Part shown: piece by piece, positions 35,690 to 48,299 of the stretch
Numbering within the stretch: the first letter of the stretch is position 1
Layout: the number at the start of each line of letters is the position of its first letter
NCBI GenBank assembly: GCA_030762175.1
Contig: CM060842.1
Location: 49,620,501-49,684,500 of the forward strand
Length of the DNA stretch: 64,000 nucleotides
Reading direction: 5' to 3'
From: Metallyticus violacea
Lineage: Eukaryota; Arthropoda; Insecta; Mantodea; Metallyticidae
Made by a program: the position numbers and the translations under genes
The notes under the pieces: generated by a model
What the model was told of the DNA's origin: nothing
The model's database searches: none
Seen by the model: the letters and a program-made list of their open reading frames with translations, nothing else

Positions 35690-36475
35690 AAAAAGTTTAT
35701 ATGAACCTTTGTCTGGAAATACATATTTTCTAAAATAGATGGCACTGATGAACGGCATCATTCTATTCATAACAGCAATCTGAGTGTTACAAAAGATGTT
35801 TAGAGTGGCCTCCATGGGATGCAATGCAACAGTCCACACGTCGCATCATGAATTGCCTCACTTTTTTAATGTTTCAGCCTGTAGCCGCGTTACAGGCTAC
35901 AACGTTCTGCACATCAGGAACTGGCTCAGCGTACGCAACACTTTTTAGAAGGTCCCCCATAAGTAAATATCAAAGTCCGTGATCTAGCGGGCCATGCAAC
36001 AGGGCCTCCTCGTCCTATCCATCTTCTGGGAAAGATATTTTTGAGATGTTGACGAATAATTATGGGGAAGTGGGCTGGCGTTCCATCATGCATCAGACAC
36101 ATTACCTATTGTATTGCCAAAGGCAAATTCTCAAGCAAAAGAATCAAGGCGTTCTGCAAGAATTCAACATACACCTGTCCGTTAAGGCGTTATGGAAGAA
36201 CAATTGGTGCAAGTAGGAAGTCCCCAAGAATCTCTGCCCAAACACTGATGCTGAGCCATTGTTAAGGTGACGATTGAACTTTTCCCGAGTATTTTTCACA
36301 GATGACGATTGTGTACGTTGATGATGTCATCTCCAAAGGTCACTTCAACATTGAAGAGGACTGATGACATAAATCCCATTTTTTGTAACATTCTGTGCGT
36401 TGTTATCATAGAATGATGTTCATCAGTACCATCTACTTTAGAAAGCATGCATTTCCGGATATATGGACTTTTTAA
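35690..36475 (-). mobile_element. DUF4817-type transposon with long inverted ends
   Basis: The ends are inverted copies of each other over roughly 100 bp. The left has AAAAAGTTTATATG, GGAAATACAT, TTTCTAAAATAGATGG, ACTGATGAAC, CATCATTCTAT and GTGTTACAAAAGATG. The right in complement has AAAAAGTCCATATA, GGAAATGCAT, TTTCTAAAGTAGATGG, ACTGATGAAC, CATCATTCTAT and ATGTTACAAAAAATG. Between them the minus strand carries a decayed transposase: VTFGDDIINVHNRH, LMHDGTPAHFPIIIRQHL, FPRRWIGRGGPVAWPARS, then frame-shifted TDFDIYLWGTF. The length of about 785 bp means the N-terminal half has been deleted. No functional frame remains. Confidence 0.85.
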
Positions 36476-36514
36476 TTAATTTTTTCTGTCAGAAATCACC
36501 CTCTGAAGTTTGTC

Positions 36515-36780
36515 ATTTGTTGATTTGTTTTATTTACGGACGCTGTTTAACATATCTGGTCATCAGCGTCCCATTCAAATCAGGTCGTGAAACGGCCGAC
36601 AAATTTTCCTTAGAGTCCTCTTCCTTTAATCTTGAAGTTCATTTTTATGCTGTAAATGTACGTCACGGGAACTTTACTTACCTATTTAGGATTTTCCAAA
36701 GTAATACATCGACCTTGGCCGGAATTGAACCTGCGATCTTAGGTTTACGAAGCAAGTAGCCTACCACTATGCCGGACCGA
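36515..36780 (-). repeat. SINE family B with perfect 12-bp duplication
   Basis: Full-length minus-strand copy from TTTATTTACGGACGCTGTTTA to the tRNA-like head in complement (GGAATTGAACCTGCGATCTT ... TAGCCTACCACTATGCC). CTGAAGTTTGTC lies at 36503-36514 and again at 36781-36792, which bounds the insertion exactly and defines the family's true ends. It sits about 40 bp from the transposon on its left. Confidence 0.92.
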
Positions 36781-37124
36781 CTGAAGTTTGTCCAAATAGT
36801 TTCTGTTCATCCTGTATAATAGGACAAGGAAAGGGGGAATACTTATTGTTTCAAACTTTTGCAAGAAATGTGCGAAGTATTTTGGTGATCAGATAACAGT
36901 TTGGTTGCCTGACACTTTCACCTTCACAATAGAGCTCAGAAGCAGCAGCAGAAAGAGTACATTACTTGAGATTTAAGTATGAAATGAATAGATTATGAAA
37001 TCCGTGTTACCACATTGAGTTGGAAAATCACTAAACGAGGTTTTCCAGATCTTTAAAGTTGGAAATCGACAGTATGTTGGTGTATCGCACAATTCAATGC
37101 TTCACTGATACTGTTTATAACCGC

Positions 37125-37790
37125 TAGAGATTGTAGGTGTTGTTCGGTGGAAGCGAGCAGTGATCTCCCCTGAAATGAACATATCCAGAAAATTCATGTC
37201 TAGAGTGCTTAGAGAAAACCTTGGACTGACGACTTATCATAGCATTAATGAGAATGTTATAACTGCAGAACTAAAGCAGTAGAAGATTGAGATATCACGC
37301 ATTATGCTAACAATGACCACTGGAAAACTCTTGTCAGATATGGCGAGAAGGTTTTCACGTCAAGTCTTAAGACACCATTCTGTCTCAATAATGGTGTGGC
37401 GTGGATAGTATCGCCCAGTTCCTCTTCTGTCAAAAAGCGTACAAAATCACCATGCTGGAACCTGAGGTAAAACACTACAACACGACTTTGTTCAAGAACA
37501 GGCATTGGAACTTCCAGTCACCTTCAGCTCCAACCCACAAGGCAAGATCCATCCAGATTTTCCATAAGATATATGTTGGCGACTTTATTAGTACTTAAGG
37601 CTAGTCTTCTAACAGTCCCTTACCTGAATAGACTTGGCTAGTACTTGAGGGTATGGTTTGCAAGAAAATGCACTTAATATTGAGGGTCTCAAGCTGTTCT
37701 TTGAGATAAGTGATGGATTTTCCCATGTAGTTTGTATATACAGCTGTAGCTGAACGAACAGGGGACAATGGGAGTATAGCAAAAGCATAC
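37125..37790 (+). pseudogene. Tc1-like transposase relic
   Basis: Decayed blocks in Tc1 order on the plus strand: NISRKFMSRVLRENLGLTTY (DNA-binding region to the linker), VLRHHSVSIMVWRG (Tc1/mariner SxMVWGGI block), HWNFQSPSAPTHKARSIQIF (corresponds to the FQQDSAPAHxAxxTQxW block), VGDFISTE, and VCKKMHLNIEGLK (corresponds to SxVCxKxHxNxExLK near the C-terminus). Several stops and frameshifts. The second catalytic Asp (QQD) reads as QSP, so it is lost. No terminal repeats were identified. Confidence 0.7.
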
Positions 37791-37799
37791 GAAGAAATT

Positions 37800-38680
37800 A
37801 TGTTGTAGTTAGTTATCTAAAACCTTGTAACAGCAATTGTGGCAGGGCTAGTTAGATGAATCAAGTAATTAAAAACATTTCCTAAGGACTTGCAGTAAAA
37901 TTAATTGTAGTTTAAGCGCTCTAATAAATGTATCGGACTTGATAACACAATAGTTGTTGCATGTTGCAAGAAAAGACGCACAAATGTTGCGGTCATGCAA
38001 CTCTCGTATAATCTGGTTGCGCGGTTCAACAGGAAGTTGGAACCAGCTTTACTCGTTCGGAATGAGGTAAACGTACTCCATTCCCTTCCTCGTCGCTAAG
38101 GACATGCATTGTCTTCACCTTCAGAGCTACTCGATGTACACTTTTAATCCCAAATGTTTCGCGAATTTACTTGTAAAATTATAGGTTAACCGTTATTTCT
38201 ATTCCCGTGTAAAGAAATATGAATGTATCACTCCGCGGTGCATGTCTCCGATTGGTTAAGTGGCACTGTTACTGGTAAACAGCTGATACAACGTATTTTA
38301 TTGTTAGTTCTGGATGCTATTCGCAGATTACATTAATAAAATGTTTGCACGATAAACTTGTCGCAAATTTTCAACGAATTTGAATAGTGTCTTACGATAT
38401 TAGCAAGATCAACACATGCTTCGCCATGGTGCCTCTTTGAATTGAAGCTGATTGAACTGTACAGAAAGCAGCATGTGCCTAACTTACTAACAATTAAAAT
38501 GCACAATGTGGTATTCACAACGATTTTATTTTTTCGATGTTATTACAGTAGTCAATGAAAATTAGCCCTTTTAAAGTTTAAACCAGGGCTGTCCAATGTT
38601 CGTTTGTACTCGGGCAAATTTGCATAATAACTAGGGGTACGCGGGCGCCTGGTTACGATTCCACTACTGCTGCCGATGTT
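37800..38680. other. No gene recognised
   Basis: Somewhat less AT-rich around 37980-38130, with no domain or RNA signal. Confidence 0.45.
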
Positions 38681-38684
38681 CCGA

Positions 38685-38685
<1 letters not shown>

Positions 38686-38733
<48 letters not shown>

Positions 38734-38739
38734 TAATAA
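38686..38739. repeat. (AAT)n microsatellite
   Basis: AAT tract with one ATG interruption near the end. Confidence 0.95.
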
Positions 38740-38744
38740 ACCTA

Positions 38745-40020
38745 GAATAAAAAATATATGTCACTCTGCATTACTTCTTTTAGAACAGAAACTAGCACTG
38801 TACAATAAACACACGGGTTTTCCTTTGTTTTCAATAAAGCAGCGTTGGTCCTCTTTGGTGCACTTCTGTAAATATTTTATCACAATAGGGATTGTCTAAC
38901 AGGAGAGTAGTACAAACTCTTTTTAATACGTTGCAATAAATATTGGTTGTAATGGTTGAAAAACAGTTCGTAATGCAAATGATGTTTTTCTGATTATTGT
39001 TAATGATTCAAATAAACTACAATATGATGTTAACGTTTCAAAAGCAGGAAAATTACATGGAATACATCGAATTAATTGTAAGCAAAGTTTTAAAAGGTTA
39101 ATTTAGAGCTCTTTCATTATCTTGATAACAAGACAGTAAATTATTGTATGAAATAAACGACAATAGATATCTCGCAATACTAGGAAAAAAGTAGAATCGG
39201 AACTTAGTTAACATTTGAGTTTCTATTGCTACAATTAATTCGTACTCTCGCGCGAGTACTCTGTATATGCTGCACATTGTGATAAAACTGTTTTATAAAA
39301 TTAGACTGTTGTTAGTTAATAATAATATGTTAAAGAAGCGAATCATTCTAATACAAAGTTTAACCCTATTTCGTTTTTTTTTTTTTTTTTGTTAATTTCT
39401 TAAGATCAAATCGCTACTTTGAATCGTTGTTCCTTATCTCAAATAATTTATCTAATACCTCTCTAATAGTCTAAACAGAGTAAAAATATTTCCATGTCGT
39501 TCGTTAATACTCTGTGAAATTACTGGCATGTAGACCAAATCGTTGTTAAAAGGGCTAAATAATTTTGTGAATGAATTTTCTGAGTCATCAAATGCTTCTT
39601 TGATGAGAATATATATATATATATATCGGCCACTTCACGTTTTCCGAAAACTTTTAGCAACATTTTGAACATTTGATGCCTTGGAACTTGTACATTATGA
39701 AATATTCGTTCAAACTTGACACTCTGATCCTCAAGTATCATAGATCAATGTACGTTATCCAATAGAAAATATGTTCAGTCATAACACACTTTGTAATTAA
39801 TGAAAAAGTCACCTGCGAGCTGATTCGTAATTCCTTGCTGAACACTCAGCGCGCATGTCTGTCGAACGTAAAAACAAACGTCGTGCAAGTGATCGATTCT
39901 TGTAAGGCTCATCCGTATTTGTGTTCTTGTTTTGTTAGAAATGCCCGTTACTTTTCATGGATTCTTCCCTTACATTGAAACACTCCTCGTAGGACTGTGC
40001 ATAGTTTTATGTGCTATGTT
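38745..40020. other. No gene recognised
   Basis: AT-rich DNA with a poly-T run at 39376-39390 and a short (TA)n at 39609-39625. Confidence 0.5.
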
Positions 40021-40026
40021 TTTCTT

Positions 40027-40067
40027 GCAACAACAACAACAAAAACAACAACAATAATAGCAGCAGC

Positions 40068-40109
<42 letters not shown>
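40027..40109. repeat. Compound (CAA)n-(CAG)n-(AAT)n microsatellite
   Basis: CAA repeats (40027-40053), a short CAG block and a long AAT run to 40109. The three adjoining trinucleotide motifs can arise from each other by point change and slippage. Confidence 0.95.
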
Positions 40110-40114
40110 TGCAT

Positions 40115-41815
40115 AATCGCTTTAAAATCAAAACGTTATACCAGACGTAAGATAATTCTCATGCATTAATGTGCATAGTCCCATAATTTTCCCAGCTTTT
40201 TTTGAAAAATATTTATTAAATCATAATATAAAGTATTTTCTTTCGTATCGAAGAATCTATGAGTCAAAGTTACAGAATAGTTCTTCTACAGAGCGCGGAA
40301 AAAATATGTACATAGAATTTACTAAGAGAAAGTGGGCTTGACATTAAGTATTTTGAGAATGAAAAAGAATGGACACAAACGCTTCAATATGGAGCTACAA
40401 GGATTGATGTGGATCAGTGTCACAGGTACATGTAAAATGTAGACCAAGTGTTGCGTGTATTTAGATGTTTTGATTTCGCTATAGACTAAACTTTTGGTTC
40501 TAACACGATGGGGCACCTACACATCTTTGATCAAGAAGCCAGGGTTCATCTTACTACACTTTTTGCAGAGATCTGGTTCGGACGTAAGCCGCTATATTCA
40601 GCGTTAATGAAGCTCGTTTTGAACCTTTACCGCATGTAAGACAATGCTCTGTTCTTGATGGAATAAGATATTGTGATTTCAGTCTTCTTGAATATCCTTA
40701 AATACATTGTAGCTTTGCAACTAACGTCTGCAGCAACACAATGAAGCCTCCGAGATCATTTAATTCCATTCTTGGCTTCTTCATATTGGTGAATTTGTTG
40801 CACATATTTTTCCGAAATCTGGATCGCCATCCTCGGTGTCTTTTTGTGGGATACTAAAGCAGAGAAGACTGTGATCTCCTGTCATGGAGTAACCCTTTTG
40901 GAGAATATCCTCAAATAAGAATGGAATTTCTAAAAGGCTGTTGCCTTAAGCTTCCTGACCACACTGATATGTCTCAACCTGTTTAAACTGAGACATATAG
41001 CACAGTTTGCATTAATTGTCTAAAGTAATATATTTACAAAATGTGAAATGAGTTTATTTCATATGATAGTTAAAATACACGAGAACCTTTAACTCTGCAA
41101 GGTCTGCCTCATTCTTATTTCGTGTAATTTAGCATATAAATATTTTTGTATGATATTCTTGTTAATTATTCATTATCTGAATTATTATATTTTGCTTTTA
41201 CAGAATGATGTCGTTTCGAATAACTTAAACATTTAGCAGAAGATGAGAACATGTTGGCCCCGGTACAGTTCCTTCAGATCTCCTCAAGCGCCAAGAGGGC
41301 ATTAACCTACGACGACCTCTTTTCGTGAAGGGAAAGGAAGTTGAACAGGTCCGCCACTTCAAACTATTCGTAGTTAACTCCTTCATTGAGGGTTATAAAT
41401 ACGTGATGAATTGGGTTGTGCAGCAGTTGACCTCTGATCAGAAATACTGATTCCTCGTGACGAACGGTTTTGTCACTGTCACGATAGCGTCACAAAGAGT
41501 ACCCCATGCTGTTCCTTCCCTAACCTATTACTGCTCTTTCTTTCTAATTATTTACCATTCTTCCATGCTTCATGCTTAGATATGTGTTCTTAATTTTATT
41601 GTTTTTCTTCAGAACCTAATGTGAGTTTTCAGGTCAAATACTTTCTTTTTATACGTTCTTATTTATAGCTGCTTTGTTCAAAGTTACAATTTGCTCTCTA
41701 CTTCACAACTTTTATCTACTCATTTTTCCGCTTCTATATTTTACATTTCTTTCCCACTTCCACTAATTTTACTTACGTCTGTCACTTTTCTTCCTTTTAC
41801 GAAACAGTTATCAGC
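40115..41815. other. No gene recognised
   Basis: AT-rich DNA. An acceptor-like TTTTGCTTTTACAG near 41192-41205 precedes a 10-codon frame with a stop, which I do not treat as an exon. Pyrimidine-rich DNA at 41690-41800. Confidence 0.4.
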
Positions 41816-41821
41816 GATTCG

Positions 41822-41945
41822 GGCGGTAATGCTTAATGGTCGCATTTTGGAGATCCCGGAGTCAAATCCTTAGGAACCGGGCATCCTGACCTTGGAATTT
41901 TTGTTTTTTTATCATGGTCGCTTAGGCGGATGATGGAATGGATCC
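41822..41945 (+). repeat. tRNA-like SINE head, family unassigned
   Basis: GGCGGTAATGCTTAATGGTC followed by GGAGTCAAATCCTTAGG has box A and box B-like spacing of a tRNA-derived SINE, with a downstream block (GGGCATCCTGACCTTGG) unlike families A, B or C. Only one copy is visible in the window. Confidence 0.4.
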
Positions 41946-42251
41946 TTGCTTATCACGAATTTTCCGCTCTCCTATTGGTTACAAGGTTCAAAGTGCCAGA
42001 GCGAGATGGGCTGGCGCGGTGTGATGATGGCTTGCGCTTTGAAAAGATATAGAAAAGAACTTTCTGAGGAGCTCGAAATCTTGAAAAGGGAGCTCGAACT
42101 CTTTGGAGGGGGGAGGCCTAAATCGGCGTCGGGGTGCTCTATCTGCAAACATGTTAGGGATCTAGTCTGTGTTTGTACCTTACTGCTGTTGATCTTGGTC
42201 ACTCGATGTCTCCCTCATCTCAGCCCTTCCTCTCAGAGTTTCCCGTATTAA
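41946..42251 (+). other. Unrecognised 101-codon frame with coiled-coil-like segment
   Basis: The frame reads a helical, charged segment at about residues 32-53 (ALKRYRKELSEELEILKREL), then a Cys-containing motif (SGCSICKHVRDLVCVC), then a hydrophobic stretch. The DNA is clearly less AT-rich than its flanks, and both codon and amino acid make-up are more protein-like than in most frames here. The ATG at 42028 within GVMMACALKRYRK is an alternative start. No known domain is recognised. It could be a host exon, part of a retroelement gag-like protein, or chance. Confidence 0.2.
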
Positions 42252-42259
42252 AGGAGTAG

Positions 42260-42895
42260 ACACAAACGGCCAGCCGTTGAGCAAAGCTGGAATATCGAAG
42301 TATACTGTTCCGCCCCTAACAATCCAGTCCAATATATACAGTTTGATCAATTATAAATTTGTGCTCTTTGTTATTATACAATTTTATTCAGTGTAATATA
42401 AGATAATGAAAGTATTTTGAGATTAGGCACGCTAAATAATTTTAATCATTTTTAAAACCTTTATATGTTTTGATTAAGTAATTTTACGAAAAACACCGAA
42501 TTGAAAATATTACTTTTAAAGATTTGAAATACATTTTTTCATAATTGAATGATAAACAAGCTACCTAGATAAGAAAACTACTCTTAACACTCGTTGAAAT
42601 ATAAAAGGTGTAACTATAAGAATTCGATAAATTTTAAAATACTTATTCTACCAATAAATTTTTCAGTTTAAATAACCAAAATGATTTCCGCGAAACAAAT
42701 ATTTAATAATTCATAAATATTTAAAATAGTTTTAAACGACAATTGCAATATGTCGTTATTTTTAATGGCAAACAAAAGTTAAAGTTGATTATGTTAGGAA
42801 AACGTTTAAAAGGCATTTCTTATTTTTTTAAATAACGTCATCTCTGCAAACAATCACTAGATGCAAAGCATGAACATTTTATTAACAATATTTTA
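42260..42895. other. No gene recognised
   Basis: Very AT-rich with no structure of note. Confidence 0.5.
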
Positions 42896-42899
42896 AAAA

Positions 42900-44290
42900 T
42901 ATTAGGGCATTCAAAAAGCAAAGGCAACAAAGATGCAAATCAGTGCCCCTAGCGGTGACAATTGGAATGCTGTATTATACTATGCAACAGCAATTGTTTC
43001 ATAAACGTGGGCTTAATAATGCAAATTATGCTTAATAATCGGAGATGTGTACTAACAGTGGGACAAGAATATGCTAATTATAAACAGTGTTGAGGGCATC
43101 CGGTTGTATGTGAAAAGGAAGCCTGCTCGTCTTTGCTCTGCAGGGCGACCGATTTCATCACCGTCTTCAGAGTTAACGCATTCTTATTGCATTACCATGA
43201 GTTAATTAGCATTATAAAGCTGCAATACTAGGGAAGAAAGTATCAGTTCATTGTATTATTTGCTTAATCCTAAGTTCCCTGTACTTAGAATTCGTATTGT
43301 ACAAGATGTATAGCAATCAGGATTGGAGCATGTCCCTAGTGCCTAGTTGCTTAATTAGACGTAAAAAAAAAAAGTGCTCTTTCTGGCAGTGACATGCAAT
43401 ATAGAAAGTGTGGATGTAATATACCGCCTTAAATATCTTCAGTAGTATGAACAAAGATGTTCAATAAAAATCCACGATGCTGCAAGGGGAAAAAAAAAAA
43501 AAAACTTTAACTCAGCATCTTAGGATATTACAAGAAGCTTGTGGGAGAGAAGCCTACCATAGCGAATTATTGCAAAATGGGTGTAGGCATTTCGTCAAGG
43601 AAGGGAAAACTAACACAGATCAGGTGCTTGTAGACCGTCGTTGAAACTGACGATTTCCATGTTGAGACTGTAAGGACTTTATTGGAAGAAGACATGTGTG
43701 AAAATGTCAATGGAACTTGGTATTGCAGCATTCATAAAGTTTTAGTAACGAAACTGAAAATGTGGAAAGTTTGTGCACTCTGGGTTCCTCATACTGAAAT
43801 TGGAAAGTGGCCAGATCTGAGCGATGTGAACATGAATGTAACGTCACATTATCACAATCAATGAGACATGGTTAGCTAAAGTGAGAATCATGTGAAAGCG
43901 ACATATGGATTTACTACGTTAAAAAAGATATCACAGAATCCTTTAAAAGTAATGATTATTGTATATTATGATTATGAAGGCATAATTGGCTTCTTACCGT
44001 AAATCAACAGATGCAACTATTACTCTAGTTACTTGTAGAGTCAAAGAACCTCTGCGAGACACTCTCTTTCACTCAGGAGTTGATACCCAAAGAGCTTTAG
44101 ATCGGTCATTGAGAGAGATGTCCAGAAAGGATGCTACAGGTGATTTACTCCGTCTCTCAAGGACTTGGCAATATATTTGAAGTGCGTTATGCCACAAGTA
44201 AAATAAACAAGTTTAGTGTGAAACAGTAACTACACTGCTATTAGTATCGTCATTTAGACATATTTCATTTATAAAAAAACCGACCTTTAG
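42900..44290 (+). pseudogene. Heavily decayed mariner-like element
   Basis: Blocks in HTH_48/mariner order on the plus strand: ILQEACGREAYHSE with CRHFVKEGKTNTD (N-terminal region, 43510-43625), LEEDMCEN then LKMWKVCALWVPHT (the linker ending in the conserved ARWVPH, about 43682-43790), and a Trp/Tyr-Asp-Tyr-Glu-Gly-Ile block with FLTVNQQ (43945-44010), equivalent to VFWDxEGVxLVDFLP. The outer limits are set by weak terminal similarity (TATTAGGGCATTCAAAAAG near 42900) and the roughly 1.39 kb expected size; they are approximate. Confidence 0.5.
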
Positions 44291-44294
44291 TTAT

Positions 44295-46055
44295 TTAAGG
44301 AAATGACGAACGATGCATGGTTTAACATGAATTATTGGGAGGATTAAACAAGTTCATATAGTGTCTAAATTGCAGCGGAAATTAATGAAGAGGATGATAC
44401 ATTTTAAATTATTTTAATTAATGTTTGATTAATTATTAATTGGCGGAAGAGAAGATTTTGAATGATTAGATATTTACGATTGATGGCTCTTATCTCAAGG
44501 ATGATGTATTCTTCTTCCTGGGCGATAATTACCCGATGTCTTACAGTTGCTCCGACTTTGGCTGGACTTTTTGTTATCCGTAGATAACAGGGAAAAGGAT
44601 ATTGCCAGGATGTTGACAGTGGAATGAATAGATTAGTTGTGTTTCGTGATGAACTGAATTTTATTGTTCATTGTCTATTGTGTTGGAATAAGACTCGGTT
44701 ACTGCCTGCAGAATTTGGGACGCTGAGTTATATCACTGTCGCATAATTATTACAGTTCCAGCGATGCTTCGGCCGCGGCACTTTTTCCTGATGCTCTGTT
44801 CATTTCCCCTTTAATACAAAAATTCTAAACTTTTAAACCCGAATTACTACCTGTTTATCTGTTTAACTCACTGATACTAAAAACTGATATTGAGACGCTG
44901 AACTATCACGCGGGAAACTTAGCGGAGTTGAACACTGAGTTACTCTCCCTACTGATGAACTGAACTCTCTCTCTCTCTGAAAAACTGCAAAAACTGACCT
45001 CGGGCCGCAAAATCATCAGCTTAAATAAACTATGCGTTCTTTCGGTCTGCCCATGCTAACTTTATTCTTTTAAACCTAAGCGCCCAGGAGCATCTCATAT
45101 AGCCTTCTCAATATACGGGCTTCTTGTAAGATATTTCTAGCTTCCTTATTGGATCAAGGGTCTACGTGACTTTATGAACGTCCTCACACAACTTTCGCCA
45201 TAGCATTCTCTTTGAAACGTTATCCGCCCATCCGACACCCGTATCGGCTAACGTGTTATTACATCAAGCAAATTCTGTAACATACGAAAGGAACCTCACT
45301 TGTCAAAGACATAGCCTTCACCCCTCCAGAAAGTATTTGAGGGTGTATATTGTTTACAAAATACAAAATAGGTTTCATGTCCTCAGTTCAGGCGAGATTA
45401 CCAACCCCTTGGTTCCGGGCTCTAGTTGCAGGCTTTCAAGAGGGTAATTGTGTGGCACATAGTATTCACATACATTTTCCTAGAACCAATATTATAGGGA
45501 ACACGTATAAACTGGCAAGTATAATATCTGAAACCTTACAATTATAGTGCATGAGATACTTTAACCTTGCAGCTATGATGGGGTATACATATTACTTGGC
45601 AATGATTAATTTATTCCTTGTCATTTATAACGGGAGTGTCTAAACCATTTACTTCAGTTTCAAAAATATTGAACGGTTCTTTAAATACAGTCTGTGATAA
45701 ATACAACAAAAAGACAGTTTTTAACCCATGTATCAGAAACAACTATTGGTGCATTAGTCATTCTTTATAACAACATATAATTTTGCACTGCCCGAATATT
45801 CAGAAAACAAAATTGTTTACGTACACGTTTCTTGTTGTCACGTCTGATTTTGAGGAAATATTGAGAAGTTGTGTAATCCTATTACTTCAGGAATGTCTTA
45901 GATGCGGGTTCTTATATGAAGATTGGAGACAAATGGCCTTCATTTTATTTACATTGCTGTCTCTCTTCCATATAAAACTAAAATTGTTAAAGTATGAGTC
46001 AAGGCAAACAGCGTTATTGCTTTCATAAAATCGTTTTTCACATATCCAGAAAAAC
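44295..46055. other. No gene recognised
   Basis: Mixed DNA; 44480-45250 is less AT-rich and includes a (CT)n-rich segment (44963-44978). Its composition suggests a decayed repeat, but no domain or terminal structure could be defined. 45665-45750 is a dispersed repeat listed separately. Confidence 0.4.
45665..45755 (+). repeat. Dispersed repeat segment, copy 1
   Basis: TTCTTTAAATACAGTCTGTG, GATAAATACAACAAAAAGAC, AGTTTTTAACCCATGT and GGTGCATTAGTCATTCTTT match 48625-48700 in order. The family is unknown. Confidence 0.6.
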
Positions 46056-46057
46056 GG

Positions 46058-46130
46058 CTGACTAGCCTCGTAGCGCAGTAGAGTTTCTGCGCGCTCTGCT
46101 TAGTGTCCCGGGTTCGATTCCGAGCTAGAT
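46058..46130 (+). repeat. tRNA-like sequence, probably a SINE head
   Basis: GCCTCGTAGCGCAGTAGAG and CGGGTTCGATTCCGAG have box A and box B character and tRNA-like spacing. The T-stem pairs in only about three of five positions and no clean acceptor stem forms, so this is not a functional tRNA gene. Confidence 0.5.
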
Positions 46131-46139
46131 TTAAAAAAT

Positions 46140-48295
46140 GCTCCTAGGACCGATCTTACCAATTTCTTACAAATTGAGAATTAACTAATTAATATTTAAG
46201 TTAATTTCTGATTATATCTTTAGCATCTCAGCAAACTAAATACATAGTCAATTAGCTAATTCTGATTTAAACCATCACCACCTTCTGAATTATAAAAAAT
46301 CCGCGATTTAAAATGCCATGGACCCAGCAAAGAATATCTATACACCATTTTAAAATACCGGAGATCGCTACTCATTCGTTTTTATGACAATTATACATAA
46401 AAAATGCAGTGAATTTTATGTGTAAGGCGATCTATAGCAGCGCTCTCTCGATACGCAAATCGTTGGGCCATTGTTCTAAATCCACCGAAAGCACCTCCTG
46501 CTATAAATGGACTCTCTTTGGCGTTAACTCGTCATGTACATTCATTGGAGAAATGACTTGATTCCTTAAACGAACAGAATACCCTCTGACATAACCTCCT
46601 TAGTGTAACTTAAGTAACCTACAACATAAAGATTCCTGTTTTATGCAATATTTAGGGCGAAATAATAAGACTTTTACCATTATTTAAATTTTATAAAAAA
46701 GTTTACCTCTCAGTTTGGAATTCTAGGTCACATTCTATAGAGCTTAAAATACGAATATCTAATCCGACCCCGCATTTGGAAATCTATTTCCTCCATACTA
46801 TTAAAAAAATTTGTCTTTCGGAAATTATCCTCTTGGACTAATGTGATCTTCAAATAGCAGGTTCAACTTGCGTTTTGCCATGATGAAAAGTTAATTGAGA
46901 ATTAACTCGTTAAATGGCCAAATATACGCCAGTTAACTTAATTGGAGTTTAATGACGGATTAGCATACAATTGTTGATGGTGAGATGCAACAATCTAATT
47001 AAAGGAGAATTAAATATGAATTAAAAGTTCGGTGAAATAGGCCCTTAATGTAATATGGTTTATCTGGTATACGAGTGTGAAGCGTGGTTGTATTTGTATA
47101 TCGTCGTTCAACAAACAGTTTGCTCGTATCAGGAGTGCCATTGGGCAGATACCTGAAAACACTTATCCATCGAGCAAAACTACATGGTACCTATAAACGC
47201 TCGCAAAGTTAACTATAATTATAAATTTAAAAGTTTCTTCTCAGACTTCTGCAATTTATCATTCAGTCCCCGAAAGAAATGTTTTCCTGAATGCGAGGTA
47301 AACGTTCTCGATTCTTAACTACATTCCAAAGGGGTCTATATTATTGTTTAAGGGATAATGTGAGTGAGTTTTGGGTTAAAATGGGTCAAAAACGATTTTT
47401 TTTTTTATTCTGCTGAAAATGATTTCTTGAATCTTTGGGCGCCTACGAAGAGTCTACAATTGCAGCCCCTCCGTCCCTTCGGGTTCTACAGCTATTTAAA
47501 GAGCTCCGCGTGTCCTTTTAAATCATACTGTTTCTCAGCTTACTTTTTTAATAAAACAGCGCTTTTCTCAAAACTTCATTTGTTCAGCATGTTCAGCATG
47601 TCCCACGTGGAACAGTTTTGTTTAAATTTAATTAAATTTTTCCAGAATGTGCAGAAGTATCCATTGTAATATACTATGCGACAAAATACTTGCTAACACC
47701 AATAATAATTAAACAAATATTTTCTATGAAAAATTATTGAATTTAAAGATTAAATTTAAACAGATTTGAAAAGTATTACAATTTATTAATCAAATTTATT
47801 TAAAACATCTTTTTATACAACTTTTGTGGTAGTTTAAAGTGCCCATTGCAAAAATGCCAACCAATTTCCTAAACTCATGAGCCGCGTGGAACATTTTGAT
47901 TATGCGACATATTTAGGTAATAACATTTACGAAATAATTTAGAGCTCGCAAAATATTTATCCAATTTGAATGAAATTTGGTCTATGTATTAACTTGAGCA
48001 ATTCAATCAGAGTAAAAGTTTCAGAAAAATTCATAGAAAAAATGTGGAAATTTGGAAATTCACCCCCGAGTTCCTTAATTTCTGTATGTTTTTGAATGAC
48101 ACGTTTAAGAATTATTAGACGTTAAAATACCCAGAGTTATTTTTGGCTACTGTGTCCACAGCTGAGTGCATCGCACGCCAGTCACCTATTATAACAACGG
48201 ATAGTTTCCGTGCTGGTGGCAGTGTATGGACAGTCAGTCGCAGTTTGCTGTTGCAAAAGTTCTGTTTTATGTTATTGCAAGCTATTGGTGTGTCA
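46140..48295. other. No gene recognised
   Basis: AT-rich DNA. The segment 48140-48300 is less AT-rich and open on both strands but shows no domain; it may belong to the partial SINE that follows. Confidence 0.45.
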
Positions 48296-48299
48296 GCGT

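Noticed and set aside
46058..46130. Functional tRNA gene
   Set aside because: Box A and B are present, but the T-stem and acceptor stem do not pair properly; it fits a SINE head better.
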